Positions 39,353-50,997 of a stretch of 50,997 bases of DNA are shown one piece after another. Made by a program: the position numbers and the translations under genes. The notes beneath the pieces were generated by a model that was not told where the DNA came from, did no database searches, and saw nothing but the letters and a program-made list of their open reading frames with translations. Source of the DNA: Streptomyces sp. L-9-10 (GTDB lineage Bacteria; Actinomycetota; Actinomycetes; Streptomycetales; Streptomycetaceae); contig NZ_PHRF01000027.1 of assembly GCF_004151105.1 (NCBI RefSeq), positions 1 to 50,997 of the forward strand, written 5' to 3'. Each line of letters starts with the position of its first letter. Positions within the stretch are counted from its first letter, which is position 1.

Positions 39353-42300
39353 TCAGGAATCCGTCGACCTGCCGAGCTCGTTGTCGATGAAGGCGAGGAT
39401 CTCGTCGGCGCTCGCGGCCTCGATCCGTTCGGTGACCACGGCCCCGCCGGTCTCCGGGGCGGCTCCGTCCCACCGCGCGAGCAGCCTGCGCAGCCGTCCG
39501 GTGACTCCGGTCCTGGTGACCTCGTCGAGTTCGCCGTCGGTGAGCGCCGCCTCCAGCCTTTCGAGCGCGGCCAGCGGCGAGCCGTCCGTGCCGGAGGTGT
39601 CCGCGCCGAACAGCGCCGGCGTCAGATGCGCGGCGACGGCGAGGGGCGTGGGGTGGTCGAACACGAGCGTGGCGGAGAGCCGTACCCCCGTGGCCGTGGT
39701 CAGCCTGGTGCGCAGTTCCACCGCCATCAGCGAGTCGAAGCCCAGTCGGCTGAAGTCCCGGTCGGCCGGGACGGCGTCCGGGGTGGCGTGTCCCAGTACG
39801 GCGGCGGTCTCGGTCCGCACCAGCTCCACCAGGGCCGCTTCCCGCTCCCCCGCGTCCAGCGCTTCCAGGCGCTCCGTCAGACCGTTGGCACGGCTCCGGG
39901 CGGCGGCCGTACGGCGCTTGGCGGGTGTCAGGCCGCGCAGGATCGCCGGGACCTCGGCCGTCGCGGATGCCGTCTCCGGGCCCGTGCCGAACGCGATCCG
40001 TACCGGCGCGGCCAGTACGTCGTCGCGGGCGCTCGCCGCGTCGAACAGCGCGAGGCCCTGTTCCACCGAGAGCGGGGCCAGCTCCGAGCGGGACAGCCGG
40101 CGCAGCTGGGTGTCGTTCAGGGTGCCCGTCATCCCGGTGTCCGAGGTCCAGGGGCCCCAGGCGAGCGACAGGGCGGGCAGACCGAGGGCGGCGCGGTGCC
40201 CCGCCAGCGCGTCCAGGAACGTGTTGGCGGCGGCGTAGTTGCCCTGTCCCTGTCCTCCGGTGATCCCCGCGAACGAGGAATACAGGATGAACCCGGCCAG
40301 ATCGGGGGCGAGTTCGCGGGTCGCCTCGTGCAGCTCCCAGGCCCCGTCCGCCTTCGGACGCAGTATCCGGTCGATCAGCGCGGGGGTGAGCGAGCCGATG
40401 GTGGCGTCGCCGAGCACGGCGGCGGTGTGCACCACGGCGGTCAGCGGGTGTGCGGCCGGTACGGCGGCCAGCAGCGCGTCGAGCGCCGTACGGTCGGCGA
40501 CGTCGCAGGCGGCGACGGTGATCTCGGCGCCGTGTGCGGTCAGTTCGGCCCGCAGCTCCTCGGCGCCGGGCGCGTCGGGGCCGCTCCTGCCTGCCAGCAG
40601 CAGGTGCTTCATGCCGTGCGCGGTCACCAGATGCCTGGCGAGTGCGCTGCCGAGGCCGCCGGTGCCGCCGGTGATCAGGACCGTACCGTCACGGTCCCAC
40701 GAGCGGGCCCGGCCGGACGGCGGGGTGACGCCGCTCTCGGGCATCCTGGCGAGCCGGGCGACCCGCAGGGCGCCGTCGCGCAGCGCCACCTGGGTCTCAC
40801 CTGCCTCCAGGAGTCCGGGCAGGGCGGCGAGGGCCTTGCCCAGGACATCGGTGGCGTCGAGGTCGTCGAGGTCGAGCAGCGGGAAGGAGCCGGGCTCCTC
40901 CGACTGGGCGGAGCGGACCAGGCCCCATACGGGGGCGGCGGCCAGGTCCTGTACGTCCTCGGCGCCGACGCCGACCGCGCGGCGGGTGACGAACACCAGC
41001 CGCGACCGCGCGGTCCGTGGATCGGCGGACCAGGCGTGCAGCAGGTCGAGGGCGGCGGCCGTCGTGGTCCGCAGTGCCGCGGACATCGGCCCGGCGCCGG
41101 ACGGGTCCCCGATGACCGGTGCCAGCACGAGGTCCGGCAACACCCCTTCGGTGCCGAGGAGTTCGGCCAGGGATCCGGCGCGTACGGCGGGCACTCCGTC
41201 CGCCGTACGCGCCGCGTCCAGCGCGGTCGCCAGGCCCACCGGGTCCGCGCCGACGACCGCCCAGCGGAGGCCGGCGGGGGACACGGGGACCGCTGGGGCG
41301 GGCGCCGGGGCGGGCGCCGCCTCCCAGACCACGCCGAACAGCGAGGCCGCCTCGCCGCCCGCTCCCGCCGCGACGGGAGCCGCGGCGGCGGCCGGGCGCA
41401 GGGCGAGCGAGCGTACGGAGATCACCGGCGCGCCGTCCACGTCGACGGCCGCCAGCGACACGGTGTCACGGCCGGTGGCGGTCAGCCGTACGCGCAGCGC
41501 CGTGGCGGCGCCCGCGTGCAGGGTCAGCCCGTGCCAGGCGAACGCTTCGACGTCCCCGGCCGTGGTGACGTCGTCCAGCAGTCCCGCCGCGCGGACGGCG
41601 GCGTCCAGCAGGGTCGGATGGATCGTGAACGCGCCGGCGCCGCCGGCCTCTTCGTCCAGCGCGACCTCCGTGAACACCGCGCCGTCCCGCCGCCAGGCGG
41701 TGCGCGGACCGGCGTCGTCCCGCTCGAACGCGACGGCCTGGGCACCGGCCGGCGGCCAGAGGGAGGTGTCGAACTCCGTGTCCGGTGCCGCGGCCCCGCC
41801 ACCGGCGGCCAGCACGCCGGTGGCGTGCCGGATCCACGGAAGATCCGGTCCGGCCTCCGGGCGGGCGTGCACGTCCAGGGTGCGGCGGCCGGTCCCGTCG
41901 GCTGCGCCCACCCGTACCTGGATCCGTACCGCGCCCTTCTCGGGCACGAACAGCCCGGTCTCCACGGTCAGTTCCTCGATCAGCCCGCAGCCCGCCTCGT
42001 CACCGGCGCGTACGGCCAGCTCGGCGAAGGCCGCCGCGGGCAGCGGCACGGGCCCGTCGGAGATCCGGTGAGCCTCCAGCCAGGGGAGCGCGGGGAGCGC
42101 CAGCCGGCCCGTCAGCACCACGTCGTCGGAGCCGGCCACCGTCATCGCCGCGCCCAGCAGCGGATGTCCCGCGGCCACCAGGCCGAGGCCGGAGGCGTCG
42201 CCCGGCGCGGCCTGTGCCACCGAGGGCCAGTAGCGCTCGCGCTGGAAGGCGTAGGTCGGCAGCTCCACCCGGCGCGCGCCCGTGCCGGCGAAGATCCCGG

Positions 42301-45300
42301 CCCAGTGGGTGGGGACACCGTGCGCGTGCAGCTGGGCGAGCGCGGTGACGGCTGTCAGTTCCTCGGACCTGTCCTTGCGCAGGACGGGCACGACGACCGT
42401 GTCGTCCGGTACGGACGCGCGGACCAGGGCGGAGAGCACGCCGTCCGGGCCCAGCTCCAGGAACGTGCCGACTCCCTTGCCCGCGAGGGTCCGTACGCCG
42501 TCGGCGAAGCGGACCGCCTCGCGGACGTGCCGTACCCAGTAGTCGGCGCGGGAGAGTTCACCGGCCGTGGCCGGCTCGCCGGTCAGGTTCGAGACGACCG
42601 GGATCCGGGGCTCCTCGAAGGTGACCTTCTCGGCGACCACCCGGAACGCGTCGAGCATCGGGTCCATCAGGGGCGAGTGGAACGCGTGGCTCACCGGGAG
42701 CCGGTTCGTCCTGCGTCCGCCGTCCGCCAGGCGCCGCGCGGTCGTCAGGACCTGGTCCTCGGCGCCGGAGACGACCACCGCCGTGGGTCCGTTGACGGCG
42801 GCGATCGCGACCTCGGGGGAGAGCAGCGGCCGTACCTCGTCCTCGGTGGCCTCCACGGCGACCATGGCACCGCCCTCGGGCAGCGCCTCCATCAGCCGGG
42901 CGCGGGCCGCGACCAGCCGGGCCGCGTCCGCGAGCGAGAACACTCCGGCCACGTGCGCGGCGGCGATCTCACCGATCGAGTGACCCGCCACGAAGTCCGG
43001 GACCACACCCCACGACTCCACCAGCCGGAACAGCGCCACCTCGACCGCGAACAGCGCGGGCTGGGTGTACGCGGTGCGGTTCAGCGTGCCGGCGTCGTCC
43101 CCCCAGATCACCTCGCGCAGCGGGCGGTCCAACTCGCCGTCCAGATGGGCGAGTACGGAGTCGAGCGCGTCGGCGAAGACCGGGAAGCGCTCGTACAGCT
43201 CGCGGCCCATTCCCGGCCGCTGGCTGCCCTGGCCGGAGAAGAGGACCGCCGTCGGCCGTTCCCCGGCCACTCCCCTGGCGACCTGCGGCGCGGACGGGTC
43301 CGCGGACGCGCCGTCGCCCGGAGCGATGAGCACGGCCCGGTGCTCGAAGGCCGACCGGCTCCCGGCCAGCGAGAAACCGAGGTCGAGCGGGGAGAGCCCG
43401 GGGCGGTCCGCCACGAAGGAGCGCAGCCGGTCCAGCTGCGCGTCCAGCGCGGCCTCGCTCTTGGCCGAGACGGGCCACGGCACGGCGGCCGGCGTCACCT
43501 CGGAAGCCGGGGCCGGTGCCACCGGCTCGGCGGGCGGGGCCTGTTCCAGGATCACGTGCGCGTTGGTGCCGCTGATCCCGAAGGACGACACACCGGCCCT
43601 GCGGGCGTGCCCGGTCTCCGGCCACTCCCGCCGCCCGGTGACCAGCTCCACCGCGCCTGACGACCAGTCGACCCGGGTCGAGGGCTCGCTGACGTGCAGT
43701 GTCCGGGGCAGCTCGCCGTGCCGGAGCGCCAGCACCATCTTCAGTACACCGGCGACGCCCGCGGCGGCCTGCGTATGCCCGAGGTTCGACTTCACGGAGC
43801 CGAGCAGCAGCGGCAGCCCGGGGTCGCGGTCACGTCCGTACGTCGCGAGGAGGGCGCCCGCCTCGATGGGGTCGCCCAGGGTGGTGCCGGTGCCATGGGC
43901 CTCGACGGCGTCCACGTCCGCGGGGGTGAGCCCGCCGGCGGCGAGGGCCTGGCGGATCACCCGCTGCTGGGAGGGGCCGTTGGGGGCGGTCAGTCCGTTC
44001 GACGCGCCGTCCTGGTTGACGGCGGAACCGCGCAGCACGGCCAGGACCTCGTGGCCGGCGCGCCGGGCGTCGGACAGCCGCTCGACGACCACCACGCCGA
44101 CGCCCTCCGACCAGCCGGTGCCGTCGGCCGAGTCGGAGAACGCCTTGCAGCGCCCGTCCGGGGCCAGCCCGCCCTGGCGGGTGAACCCGGCGAAGCTGGT
44201 CGAGGTCGACATGACGGTGACACCGCCGACCAGCGCCATGGAGCACTCCCCCGCGCGCAGCGCCTGGGCGGCCCAGTGCAGCGCGACCAGCGAGGAGGAG
44301 CAGGCGGTGTCCACGGTGACGGCGGGGCCTTCGAGGCCGAAGGCGTAGGAGAGCCTGCCGGAGATGACGCTTGCGGCCAGACCGGTGCCCGCGTGCCCCT
44401 CCACGTCCTCGTTCGCCCGGAGGATCAGGTTGGCGTAGTCCTGTCCGTTGGTGCCGACGAACACCCCGGTCCGGCTGCCGCGCAGCGAGGCCGGGTCGGT
44501 CCCGGTGCGCTCGAACGCCTCCCACGCGGTCTCCAGCAGCAGCCGCTGCTGCGGATCCATGGCGAGGGCCTCGCGCGGCGAGATGCCGAAGAAGTCCGGA
44601 TCGAAGTCGGCGGCCTCGTAGAGGAAACCGCCCTCGCGCGTGGCACTGCGGCCCTGGCCGTCGCCCGCGAGGACGTCGAGGTTCCAGCCGCGGTCCGTGG
44701 GGAACTCCGCGATGCCGTCCCGGCCTTCGGTGAGCAGCCGCCACAGATCCTCGGGCGAGCGCACGCCGCCGGGGAAACGGCAGGCCATGCCGACGATGAC
44801 GACCGGGTCGTCGGTGGCCTCGGCGGAGGCGGGGGAAACGGTGCCGGGGGCGTCGGGGCCCGTCCGCTCCCCGGCCTCCTCGCCGAGCAGTTCGGTGAGG
44901 AGATGACCGGCGAGCGCGAGCGGGTTCGGATAGTCGAAGACCAGGCCGGCGGGGAGGGCCAGACCGGTCGTCTCCGTGAGCCGGTTGCTCAGTTCGACGG
45001 CGGTCAGCGAGTCGAAGCCGAGGTCGCGGAAGGCCTTGTCGCCCCTGATCGCGTCGGCTCCGGTGTGTCCCAGTACGGCCGCCGCCTGGGTACGGACGAC
45101 GGTGAGCAGTACGGAGCTCCGGTCGGCCCCGGCCGCCGCGCGCAGCCGCTCACGGAGCCCGGACGCGGCCGACTCGCTCTCCCGCCGCGCTTCCCGTACC
45201 GCGGTCAGCGCCGTGCGCGCCTCGGGCAGACCGGCGAGCAGCGGGCTGGGGCGCAGACTCAGCAGCGCGCTCAGCAGCCGCGGCTGCTGGAGGTCGGCGA

Positions 45301-48300
45301 GGACCACGGTCGGCTCGGGCTCCACCACGACACGGAGCAGCGCGGAGACCGCGAGGGCGGGGTCGAGCGCGCCGGAGCCTGTCTTCGAAGTGGCGCCGTC
45401 CGCCTGGTGGGCGGCCATGCCGAGGTGGGTGCCGTGCGCGGCCATGCCGTCGCCGTCCCACGCGCCCCAGGCGATCGAGGTCGCCGGCAGACCGAGCGAC
45501 CTGCGCCGCTCGGCCAGAGCGTCGAGAACGGTGTTGGCGGCGGCGTAGTTGGCCTGGCCGGGGTTGCCCACGGCGCCCGCCACCGAGGAGAACAGCGCGA
45601 ACACCGTCAGGTCGAGATCCCGGGTCAGTTCGTCGAGCAGCAGCGCCGAGGCGACCTTCGCGCGGAACACCGTCTCGAACCGTTCGGCCGTCAGCCCTGC
45701 CAGCACGCCGTCGTCCAGGACACCCGCCGTGTGCACCACGCCCGTCAGCGGGCTGTCCTCGGGGACCTCGGCGAGGACCCGCGTGAGCTGCTCCCTGTCC
45801 GCGGCGTCGCAGGCGGTGAGGGTGACCCGGGCGCCGAGAGCGGTCAGTTCCGCCCGCAGTTCCTCGGCGCCGGGCGCCCGGGGGCCGCGGCGGCTCAGGA
45901 GGACGAGATGCCGGACGCCCTCGCTCGCCAGCCGGCGGGCGACCCGGGCGCCGAGCGCGCCCGTACCGCCGGTGATGAGCACGGTGCCGGACGGCTGCCA
46001 CCGCTCCTCGGCTGACCCGGCGCCCTCCTCGGTGCCGGGCGCGGGCACCATCCTGCGGCCGAACACGCCCGAGGCGCGGACGGCCACCTGGTCCTCGCCG
46101 TCCCGGCCGCCCAGGACGGCGAGGAACCGCCGTACGGACCGCTCGTCCAGTTCCTCGGGCAGATCGGCCAGCCCGCCCCACTGGCGGGGGTGTTCGAGCG
46201 CCGCGACCCGGCCGAGGCCCCAGACGGCGGCCTGCGCCGGACTGGTGGGCGGCTCGGAGCGTACGGGTGAGACGGCGCCGCGCGTGACGGCCCAGAGGGG
46301 GGCCGCGATCCCCGCGTCGCCGAGCGTGCGCAGGAGCGCGGCGGTGGCGATCAGCCCGGCGGGCACACCGGCGGGGCCGGCCGTCTCGTCCAGGGCGAGC
46401 AGCGACACCACACCCGTGATCTCCGCCGGGGCGCCCGAGGCGGCCTCGGCCATCCGGGCGACCAGACTGCCGGACGGGCCGACGCCGGACGCGTCGATGT
46501 CGGAAGCGTCGATGTCGACCCGTACGGCCGCCGGGCCGAGCCCGTCGATCAGCGCGGTCACCCACGCGCCGGCGACCGGTGCCGGGGGCGCCAGGACCAG
46601 CCAGGTGCCGGCCAGGGCGGCCGCGGAGCCGCTGACGGTCAGCGGCTTCCAGCTCTCCCGGTAGCGCCACGCGTCCACGGTGGAACGGGCCTTGCGCCGG
46701 TTACGCCACGACGACAGCGCGGGCAGTACGGCCCCGAGCGAATCGCCGTCCACGTCGAGGCCGGCCGCGAGGGACTCCAGGTCCTCCCGCTCCACCGCGG
46801 CCCAGAACTCCGCGTCGGCCGGGTCCGTGCCGTCGGCGGGCGCGGCCTCGACCACCTCGGGCCAGAACCGTTCGCGCTGGAAGGCGTAGGTGGGCAGATC
46901 GACCTGCCGCGCGCCGGTGCCCGCGAGGACCCCGGTCCAGTCGACGGCGACGCCCGCGACATGCAGCCGGGCCACCGCGGTGACCAGCGCGGCTTCTTCG
47001 TCACGGTCCTTGCGCAGCGCCGGAACCACCACGGCGCCGGCGGGCAGGGACTCGCGCGCCATCGCGGAGAGCACCCCGTCCGGGCCCAGCTCCAGGAACG
47101 TACCGACACCGCGGTCGGCGAGCGCGCGCACCCCGTCGGCGAAGCGCACGGCCTCGCGGACCTGGCGTACCCAGTACTCGGCCGAGGACAGCTCGCCTGC
47201 CGGCGCCGGTCCGCCCGTCAGTCCCGACACGACGGGAAGGGACGGTTCGGCGTAGGCAAGGCCCTCCGCGACGGTGCGGAACTCGTCCAGCATCGGGTCC
47301 ATCAGCGGCGAGTGGAACGCGTGCGAGACCCGGAGCCCGCTCGTCCTGCGCCCCTGGGCCTCCAGTTGGGCCGCCACTTCCAGCACGGTGTCCTCCGCGC
47401 CGGAGATCACCACCGACGAGGGGCCGTTGACGGCGGCGATCGACACCCCGGCCGACAGCAGCGGCAGCACCTCCGCCTCGGTGGCCCGTACGGCGACCAT
47501 CGCGCCGCCGGCCGGCAGCGCCGCCATCAGCCGGGCACGGGCCGCCACCAGACGGGCCGCGTCGGCCAGGGAGAACACCCCCGCCACATGCGCCGCCGCG
47601 ATCTCACCGATCGAGTGACCGGCGACGAAGTCCGGGCGCACACCCCACGATTCCACCAGCCGGAACAGCGCCACCTCCACCGCGAACAGCGCGGGCTGCG
47701 CGAAGCCGGTGTCGTTGAGCGCCTCCGCGTCGTCGCCCCACATCACGTCACGCGGCGAACGCTCCGGCCCGGACGTCAACTCGGCGTCCAGCGCGGTCAG
47801 TACGGAGTCCAGCGCCTCGGCGAAGACGGGGAACCGGCCGTAGAGCTCACGGCCCATGCCCAGCCGCTGCGCACCCTGGCCGGAGAACAGCACCGCCGAT
47901 GAGCGCTCGGTGGCGAGGCCGCGGGCGACGTCCGAGACGCCCTCGTCGGTCGCCAGCAGTACCGCGCGGTGCTCGAAGACCGAACGGCTCGTCGCCAGCG
48001 AGTGGCCGACGTCCACGGCGGAGCACTCGGGGTGCTTCCGCGCGAAGGCCCTGAGCCGTTCGAGCTGTCCGTCCAGCGCCGCTTCGCTCCTGGCCGAGAC
48101 GAGCCACGGCACGGCGCGCGGGACGGCCACGGGTGCGACCGGCGCGCTGTCGGCGCTGTCCCGGTCCGTCTCCGGGCCTGCCTGCCGGTCCGGGCCGGCC
48201 TGCTCCGCCCCGTCCGCCTGCCGGTCCGGGCCGGCCTGCTCCGCCCCGTCCGCCTGCCGCTCGGTGCCCGCCTGCTCCAGCACCACATGCGCGTTCGTGC

Positions 48301-50997
48301 CGCTGATCCCGAAGGACGAGACGCCCGCCCGGCGGGCGCGTCCGGTCTCCGGCCACGCGGTGGTGTCGGCGAGCAGTTCGACGGCCCCCGCCGACCAGTC
48401 GACATGGCTCGACGGCTCGGTCAGGTGCAGCGTCCTCGGCAGCGTCCCGTGGCGCAGCGCCATCACCATCTTCACCAGACCGGCGGCGCCCGCGGCGGCC
48501 TGGGTGTGGCCGATGTTGGACTTCACGGAGCCCAGCAGCAGCGGCAGGTCCTGGTCGCGGTCCTGGCCGTAGGTGGCCAGCAGCGCCTGTGCCTCGATCG
48601 GGTCACCGAGCGGTGTGCCGGTGCCGTGCGCCTCCACCGCGTCCACCTCGGCCGGGGAGAGCCCGGCGTTGGCGAGCGCCTGCCGGATCACCCGCTGCTG
48701 CGCGGGCCCGTTGGGGGCCGTCAGACCGTTCGAGGCGCCGTCCTGGTTGACGGCGCTGCCCCGTACGACCGCCAGGACCCGGTGTCCGTTGCGCCGCGCG
48801 TCCGACAGCCGCTCCAGGACCAGCACGGCCGCGCCCTCGGACCAGCCGGTGCCGTCGGCGGACTCGGAGAACGCCTTGCAGCGGCCGTCCCCGGCCAGTC
48901 CGCCCATCCGGGAGAAGCCGGCGAAATTCGCGGAGGTGGTCATCACCGTCACACCGCCCGCGAGGGCGAGCGAGCACTCACCACCGCGCAGCGCCTGGGC
49001 GGCGAGGTGCAGCGAGACGAGCGACGACGAGCAGGCCGTGTCGACCGACATCGCCGGGCCTTCCAGCCCCAGCGCGTAGGCGAGCCTGCCGGAGACGACG
49101 CTGACCGCGAGGCCGGTGGTGGCATGGCCCGCCATGTCGTCCTTCGACCGCATGACAAGACCGGCGTAGTCCTGGCCGCTTACACCGACGAAGACGCCGG
49201 TGCGGCTGCCGCGCAGGGTGGCCGGGGCGATGCCCGCGCGTTCCGCCGCCTCCCAGGCGACTTCGAGCAGGACGCGCTGCTGCGGGTCCATGGCGAGGGC
49301 CTCGCGCGGCGAGATGCCGAAGAATCCGGCGTCGAAGTCGGCGACGTCCCGCAGGAATCCGCCCTGGCCCTCGATCGCGCCGATGGAGGCGTCGGCCTCC
49401 CAGCCCCGGTCGTCGGGGAAGCCGGAGATGGCGTCGCCGCCGGAGAGCACCAGCTCCCAGAGTCCTTCGGGGGACTCCACGCCGCCGGGGAAGCGGCAGC
49501 TCATGCCGACGATCGCGATCGGATCGTCGGTGGCGTCGGCGCTGTCGCGGGACTCGCGCGCGGTGACGGCCGCGATGTCGTCCTCGCCGACCAGTTCATC
49601 GAGGAGGTACGCGGCGAGCCTGGCCGGTGTCGGGTAGTCGAAGATGAGGGTGGCGGGCAGGGTCAGTCCGGTGGCGGACGCCAGCCGGTTGCGCAGTTCG
49701 ACAGCCGTCAGGGAGTCGAAGCCGAGCTGCCTGAACTCCCGTTCCACGGCGATGGCCTCGGGCGAGGAGTGCGCCAGCACCGCCGCCGCCTCGGCGCGGA
49801 CGAGATCGGCCAGCAGCCGGGGCCGCTCGTTCTCGCGCAGCGCGGCCAGCCGCTCGACGAGGCCCGCGCGGGACACTCCGGCGGCTCCGCTCTTCGCGGC
49901 GCGGCGGCCGGTCCGTACGAGTCCGCGCAGGAGGGCCGGGACACCGGCCGCCGAGGGGATCGCGCCGTCGCCGAGGGAGAGCGGGACGATCAGCGGCTCG
50001 TCGCTCGTGGTGGCGGCGTCGAACAGGGCCAGGCCCTGTTCCACCGGGAGCAGCGGCATTCCGGAGCCGCCGCTGACCCGGCGTACGTCCTGGTCCTCCA
50101 GCGTGCTGGTCATGCCCACGCCCTGCTCCCAGGCGCCCCAGGCCAGTGACAGCGCGGGCAGCCCATGGGCGCGGCGGTGCGCGGCCAGGGCGTCCAGGAA
50201 GGTGTTGCCTCCCGCGTAGTTGGCCTGTCCGGGGCTGCCCATGACACCGGCGGTGGACGAGTACAGCACGAACGCGGCCAGGTCGAGATCGCGGGTCAGC
50301 TCATGGAGATTCCATGCCGCGTCGACCTTGGGACGCAGCACACGGGCCAGGCGGTCGGGGGTCAGCGAGCCGACGATGCCGTCGTCCAGCACACCCGCCG
50401 TGTGCACCACGGCCGTCAGCGGGTGCGCGGCGGGCACGGACGCCAGCAGCCCGGCCAGCGCCGCCCGGTCCGCCACGTCGCAGGCGGCGACCGAGACCTC
50501 GGCCCCCTGGGTCCGCAGCTCCGCGGCCAGTTCGGCGGCTCCGGGGGCCTCCGCTCCGCGCCTGCTGGTGAGCAGCAGGTGCCGTACGCCGCGCTCGGCC
50601 ACCAGGTGGCGGGCCAGCACACCGCCCAGACCGCCCGTACCACCGGTGATCAGGACCGTGCCCTCGGGATTCCATACGGGCGGCATGGTCAGCACGATCT
50701 TGCCGATGTGCTTGGCCATGCTCATGAAGCGGAACGCGTCGCGCGCCCGGCGTACGTCCCACGACCGCACCGGCAGCGGCTCCAGTACGCCGATTTCGAA
50801 CAGTTCGCCCAGCGTGAGCAGCATCCGCTGGATGCCCTCGGGGTCGACCCAGCCGAGGTCGAAGGACTGGTAGTGCACGCCGTCGGGCAGGTCGGCTGTC
50901 TCCCGGATGTCGGTCTTGCCCATCTCCAGGAACCGGCCGCCGGGACCGGTCAGCCGCAGCGACGCGTCCACGAACTCACCGGCCAGCGAGTTCAGCA
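39353..50997 (-). CDS. nysJ: NysJ/AmphJ-like multimodular PKS, 5' end missing (end of module 15, modules 16 and 17)
   Basis: About 3880 residues of the C-terminal part are visible, and the frame is open through the right window edge. In order: the end of an ER, KR and ACP (module 15); KS-AT-KR-ACP (module 16); KS-AT-DH-KR-ACP (module 17); then a C-terminal docking domain ending in [13 protein letters not shown]. Both ATs have GHSIGE and HAFH, so malonyl-CoA. An ER module, then a KR-only module, then a module with a dead DH is the pattern expected of NysJ. AmphJ would place the ER one module later, because amphotericin is deoxygenated at C7 whereas nystatin is deoxygenated at C9. The gene is followed after 51 bp by nysK. 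Module numbers assume collinearity with the nystatin line. Confidence 0.93.
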   Translation of the reverse strand, partial: LNSLAGEFVDASLRLTGPGGRFLEMGKTDIRETADLPDGVHYQSFDLGWVDPEGIQRMLLTLGELFEIGVLEPLPVRSWDVRRARDAFRFMSMAKHIGKIVLTMPPVWNPEGTVLITGGTGGLGGVLARHLVAERGVRHLLLTSRRGAEAPGAAELAAELRTQGAEVSVAACDVADRAALAGLLASVPAAHPLTAVVHTAGVLDDGIVGSLTPDRLARVLRPKVDAAWNLHELTRDLDLAAFVLYSSTAGVMGSPGQANYAGGNTFLDALAAHRRAHGLPALSLAWGAWEQGVGMTSTLEDQDVRRVSGGSGMPLLPVEQGLALFDAATTSDEPLIVPLSLGDGAIPSAAGVPALLRGLVRTGRRAAKSGAAGVSRAGLVERLAALRENERPRLLADLVRAEAAAVLAHSSPEAIAVEREFRQLGFDSLTAVELRNRLASATGLTLPATLIFDYPTPARLAAYLLDELVGEDDIAAVTARESRDSADATDDPIAIVGMSCRFPGGVESPEGLWELVLSGGDAISGFPDDRGWEADASIGAIEGQGGFLRDVADFDAGFFGISPREALAMDPQQRVLLEVAWEAAERAGIAPATLRGSRTGVFVGVSGQDYAGLVMRSKDDMAGHATTGLAVSVVSGRLAYALGLEGPAMSVDTACSSSLVSLHLAAQALRGGECSLALAGGVTVMTTSANFAGFSRMGGLAGDGRCKAFSESADGTGWSEGAAVLVLERLSDARRNGHRVLAVVRGSAVNQDGASNGLTAPNGPAQQRVIRQALANAGLSPAEVDAVEAHGTGTPLGDPIEAQALLATYGQDRDQDLPLLLGSVKSNIGHTQAAAGAAGLVKMVMALRHGTLPRTLHLTEPSSHVDWSAGAVELLADTTAWPETGRARRAGVSSFGISGTNAHVVLEQAGTERQADGAEQAGPDRQADGAEQAGPDRQAGPETDRDSADSAPVAPVAVPRAVPWLVSARSEAALDGQLERLRAFARKHPECSAVDVGHSLATSRSVFEHRAVLLATDEGVSDVARGLATERSSAVLFSGQGAQRLGMGRELYGRFPVFAEALDSVLTALDAELTSGPERSPRDVMWGDDAEALNDTGFAQPALFAVEVALFRLVESWGVRPDFVAGHSIGEIAAAHVAGVFSLADAARLVAARARLMAALPAGGAMVAVRATEAEVLPLLSAGVSIAAVNGPSSVVISGAEDTVLEVAAQLEAQGRRTSGLRVSHAFHSPLMDPMLDEFRTVAEGLAYAEPSLPVVSGLTGGPAPAGELSSAEYWVRQVREAVRFADGVRALADRGVGTFLELGPDGVLSAMARESLPAGAVVVPALRKDRDEEAALVTAVARLHVAGVAVDWTGVLAGTGARQVDLPTYAFQRERFWPEVVEAAPADGTDPADAEFWAAVEREDLESLAAGLDVDGDSLGAVLPALSSWRNRRKARSTVDAWRYRESWKPLTVSGSAAALAGTWLVLAPPAPVAGAWVTALIDGLGPAAVRVDIDASDIDASGVGPSGSLVARMAEAASGAPAEITGVVSLLALDETAGPAGVPAGLIATAALLRTLGDAGIAAPLWAVTRGAVSPVRSEPPTSPAQAAVWGLGRVAALEHPRQWGGLADLPEELDERSVRRFLAVLGGRDGEDQVAVRASGVFGRRMVPAPGTEEGAGSAEERWQPSGTVLITGGTGALGARVARRLASEGVRHLVLLSRRGPRAPGAEELRAELTALGARVTLTACDAADREQLTRVLAEVPEDSPLTGVVHTAGVLDDGVLAGLTAERFETVFRAKVASALLLDELTRDLDLTVFALFSSVAGAVGNPGQANYAAANTVLDALAERRRSLGLPATSIAWGAWDGDGMAAHGTHLGMAAHQADGATSKTGSGALDPALAVSALLRVVVEPEPTVVLADLQQPRLLSALLSLRPSPLLAGLPEARTALTAVREARRESESAASGLRERLRAAAGADRSSVLLTVVRTQAAAVLGHTGADAIRGDKAFRDLGFDSLTAVELSNRLTETTGLALPAGLVFDYPNPLALAGHLLTELLGEEAGERTGPDAPGTVSPASAEATDDPVVIVGMACRFPGGVRSPEDLWRLLTEGRDGIAEFPTDRGWNLDVLAGDGQGRSATREGGFLYEAADFDPDFFGISPREALAMDPQQRLLLETAWEAFERTGTDPASLRGSRTGVFVGTNGQDYANLILRANEDVEGHAGTGLAASVISGRLSYAFGLEGPAVTVDTACSSSLVALHWAAQALRAGECSMALVGGVTVMSTSTSFAGFTRQGGLAPDGRCKAFSDSADGTGWSEGVGVVVVERLSDARRAGHEVLAVLRGSAVNQDGASNGLTAPNGPSQQRVIRQALAAGGLTPADVDAVEAHGTGTTLGDPIEAGALLATYGRDRDPGLPLLLGSVKSNLGHTQAAAGVAGVLKMVLALRHGELPRTLHVSEPSTRVDWSSGAVELVTGRREWPETGHARRAGVSSFGISGTNAHVILEQAPPAEPVAPAPASEVTPAAVPWPVSAKSEAALDAQLDRLRSFVADRPGLSPLDLGFSLAGSRSAFEHRAVLIAPGDGASADPSAPQVARGVAGERPTAVLFSGQGSQRPGMGRELYERFPVFADALDSVLAHLDGELDRPLREVIWGDDAGTLNRTAYTQPALFAVEVALFRLVESWGVVPDFVAGHSIGEIAAAHVAGVFSLADAARLVAARARLMEALPEGGAMVAVEATEDEVRPLLSPEVAIAAVNGPTAVVVSGAEDQVLTTARRLADGGRRTNRLPVSHAFHSPLMDPMLDAFRVVAEKVTFEEPRIPVVSNLTGEPATAGELSRADYWVRHVREAVRFADGVRTLAGKGVGTFLELGPDGVLSALVRASVPDDTVVVPVLRKDRSEELTAVTALAQLHAHGVPTHWAGIFAGTGARRVELPTYAFQRERYWPSVAQAAPGDASGLGLVAAGHPLLGAAMTVAGSDDVVLTGRLALPALPWLEAHRISDGPVPLPAAAFAELAVRAGDEAGCGLIEELTVETGLFVPEKGAVRIQVRVGAADGTGRRTLDVHARPEAGPDLPWIRHATGVLAAGGGAAAPDTEFDTSLWPPAGAQAVAFERDDAGPRTAWRRDGAVFTEVALDEEAGGAGAFTIHPTLLDAAVRAAGLLDDVTTAGDVEAFAWHGLTLHAGAATALRVRLTATGRDTVSLAAVDVDGAPVISVRSLALRPAAAAAPVAAGAGGEAASLFGVVWEAAPAPAPAPAVPVSPAGLRWAVVGADPVGLATALDAARTADGVPAVRAGSLAELLGTEGVLPDLVLAPVIGDPSGAGPMSAALRTTTAAALDLLHAWSADPRTARSRLVFVTRRAVGVGAEDVQDLAAAPVWGLVRSAQSEEPGSFPLLDLDDLDATDVLGKALAALPGLLEAGETQVALRDGALRVARLARMPESGVTPPSGRARSWDRDGTVLITGGTGGLGSALARHLVTAHGMKHLLLAGRSGPDAPGAEELRAELTAHGAEITVAACDVADRTALDALLAAVPAAHPLTAVVHTAAVLGDATIGSLTPALIDRILRPKADGAWELHEATRELAPDLAGFILYSSFAGITGGQGQGNYAAANTFLDALAGHRAALGLPALSLAWGPWTSDTGMTGTLNDTQLRRLSRSELAPLSVEQGLALFDAASARDDVLAAPVRIAFGTGPETASATAEVPAILRGLTPAKRRTAAARSRANGLTERLEALDAGEREAALVELVRTETAAVLGHATPDAVPADRDFSRLGFDSLMAVELRTRLTTATGVRLSATLVFDHPTPLAVAAHLTPALFGADTSGTDGSPLAALERLEAALTDGELDEVTRTGVTGRLRRLLARWDGAAPETGGAVVTERIEAASADEILAFIDNELGRSTDS
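39640..44820 (-). other. PKS module 17 (KS-AT-degenerate DH-KR-ACP)
   Basis: KS Cys codon 44300-44302; AT Ser codon 42977-42979 with HAFH, so malonyl. The DH has its His codon at 42068-42070, but the motif reads [13 protein letters not shown] with one extra residue and no PG. The YGPVFQGL region is missing altogether. The Asp of HPTLLDA (41603-41605) remains. The KR has VLGDA in place of LDD and its Tyr codon at 40235-40237. The ACP serine codon is 39731-39733. The net product is expected to be a hydroxyl, C5-OH in nystatin numbering. Confidence 0.84.
44890..49530 (-). other. PKS module 16 (KS-AT-KR-ACP)
   Basis: KS Cys codon 49031-49033; AT Ser codon 47622-47624 (GHSIGE) with HAFH, so malonyl. 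There is no DH: an inter-domain segment with [16 protein letters not shown] and [11 protein letters not shown] leads straight into the KR. The KR has HTAGVLDD (B-type) and its Tyr codon at 45545-45547. The ACP serine codon is 45008-45010. The module should leave a hydroxyl, C7-OH in nystatin numbering. Confidence 0.86.
48181..48278 (-). repeat. 36-bp tandem repeat in KS-AT linker of module 16
   Basis: Two perfect 36-bp units (48181-48216 and 48217-48252) and a partial third encode repeats of [12 protein letters not shown] in the linker after the KS. The repeat stays in frame. Confidence 0.88.
49590..50997 (-). other. PKS module 15, C-terminal part (end of ER, KR, ACP)
   Basis: The visible ER end begins at [20 protein letters not shown] and finishes at GKIVLTMPP near 50690. 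The KR begins with [14 protein letters not shown] and has HTAGVLDD (B-type) and the catalytic Tyr codon at 50216-50218. The ACP serine codon is 49712-49714. The module should give a fully saturated unit, the C8-C9 methylenes of nystatin if the assignment is right. Confidence 0.85.
50607..50706. repeat. 100-bp perfect repeat at the ER-KR junction of nysJ module 15
   Basis: This is the partner of 2833-2932, in the same orientation and reading frame. The related second block is 50900-50997. Confidence 0.9.

Overview
The window is about 51 kb of very GC-rich actinomycete DNA (Streptomyces or a close relative). It has strong third-position GC bias, GTG as well as ATG starts, and almost no intergenic space. 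It is the core of a polyene macrolide antifungal gene cluster of the nystatin/amphotericin type. This rests on gene content, domain content and gene order. Read right to left, the genes correspond to nysJ, nysK, nysL, nysM, nysN, nysDII, nysDI, nysA, nysB and nysC. The gene symbols used are these homologue names, assigned from motifs and synteny only.

Layout. Four type I polyketide synthase (PKS) genes and one cytochrome P450 gene are read leftwards in two blocks. The right block is nysJ (39353 to beyond 50997), nysK (33128-39301) and nysL (31809-32993). The left block is nysA (23240-27430), nysB (13578-23195) and nysC (13466 running off the left edge). Between them is a rightward four-gene unit, nysDI-nysDII-nysN-nysM (27689-31720). 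It diverges from nysA across a 258-bp control region and converges on nysL at a strong hairpin terminator (31740-31780). No gap without a gene exceeds 300 bp.

Function. NysA is a loading module whose ketosynthase has Ser in place of the catalytic Cys (a decarboxylating KS that gives an acetyl starter). NysB has two methylmalonyl-specific modules with A-type ketoreductases. NysC begins the polyene segment: its first module is KS-AT-DH-KR-ACP, its second carries an enoylreductase, and the third is cut by the window edge. NysJ contributes the end of an enoylreductase module, then a ketoreductase-only module, then a module with a degenerate dehydratase. NysK is the last module and has a thioesterase for cyclisation. 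NysDI and NysDII attach and aminate the mycosamine sugar. NysN with ferredoxin NysM should oxidise a branch methyl to the carboxylate, and NysL should hydroxylate the polyol. NysI (expected modules 9-14) and the GDP-mannose dehydratase NysDIII are not in the window.

Most notable point. The enoylreductase in the NysC-like protein is in its second module (module 4 by collinear count). In nystatin and amphotericin it is in module 5. If the assembly line is collinear, this predicts a chromophore or ring size different from nystatin. The visible ER/KR-junction DNA of that module is nearly identical to that of the NysJ enoylreductase module, which points to recent exchange within the cluster.
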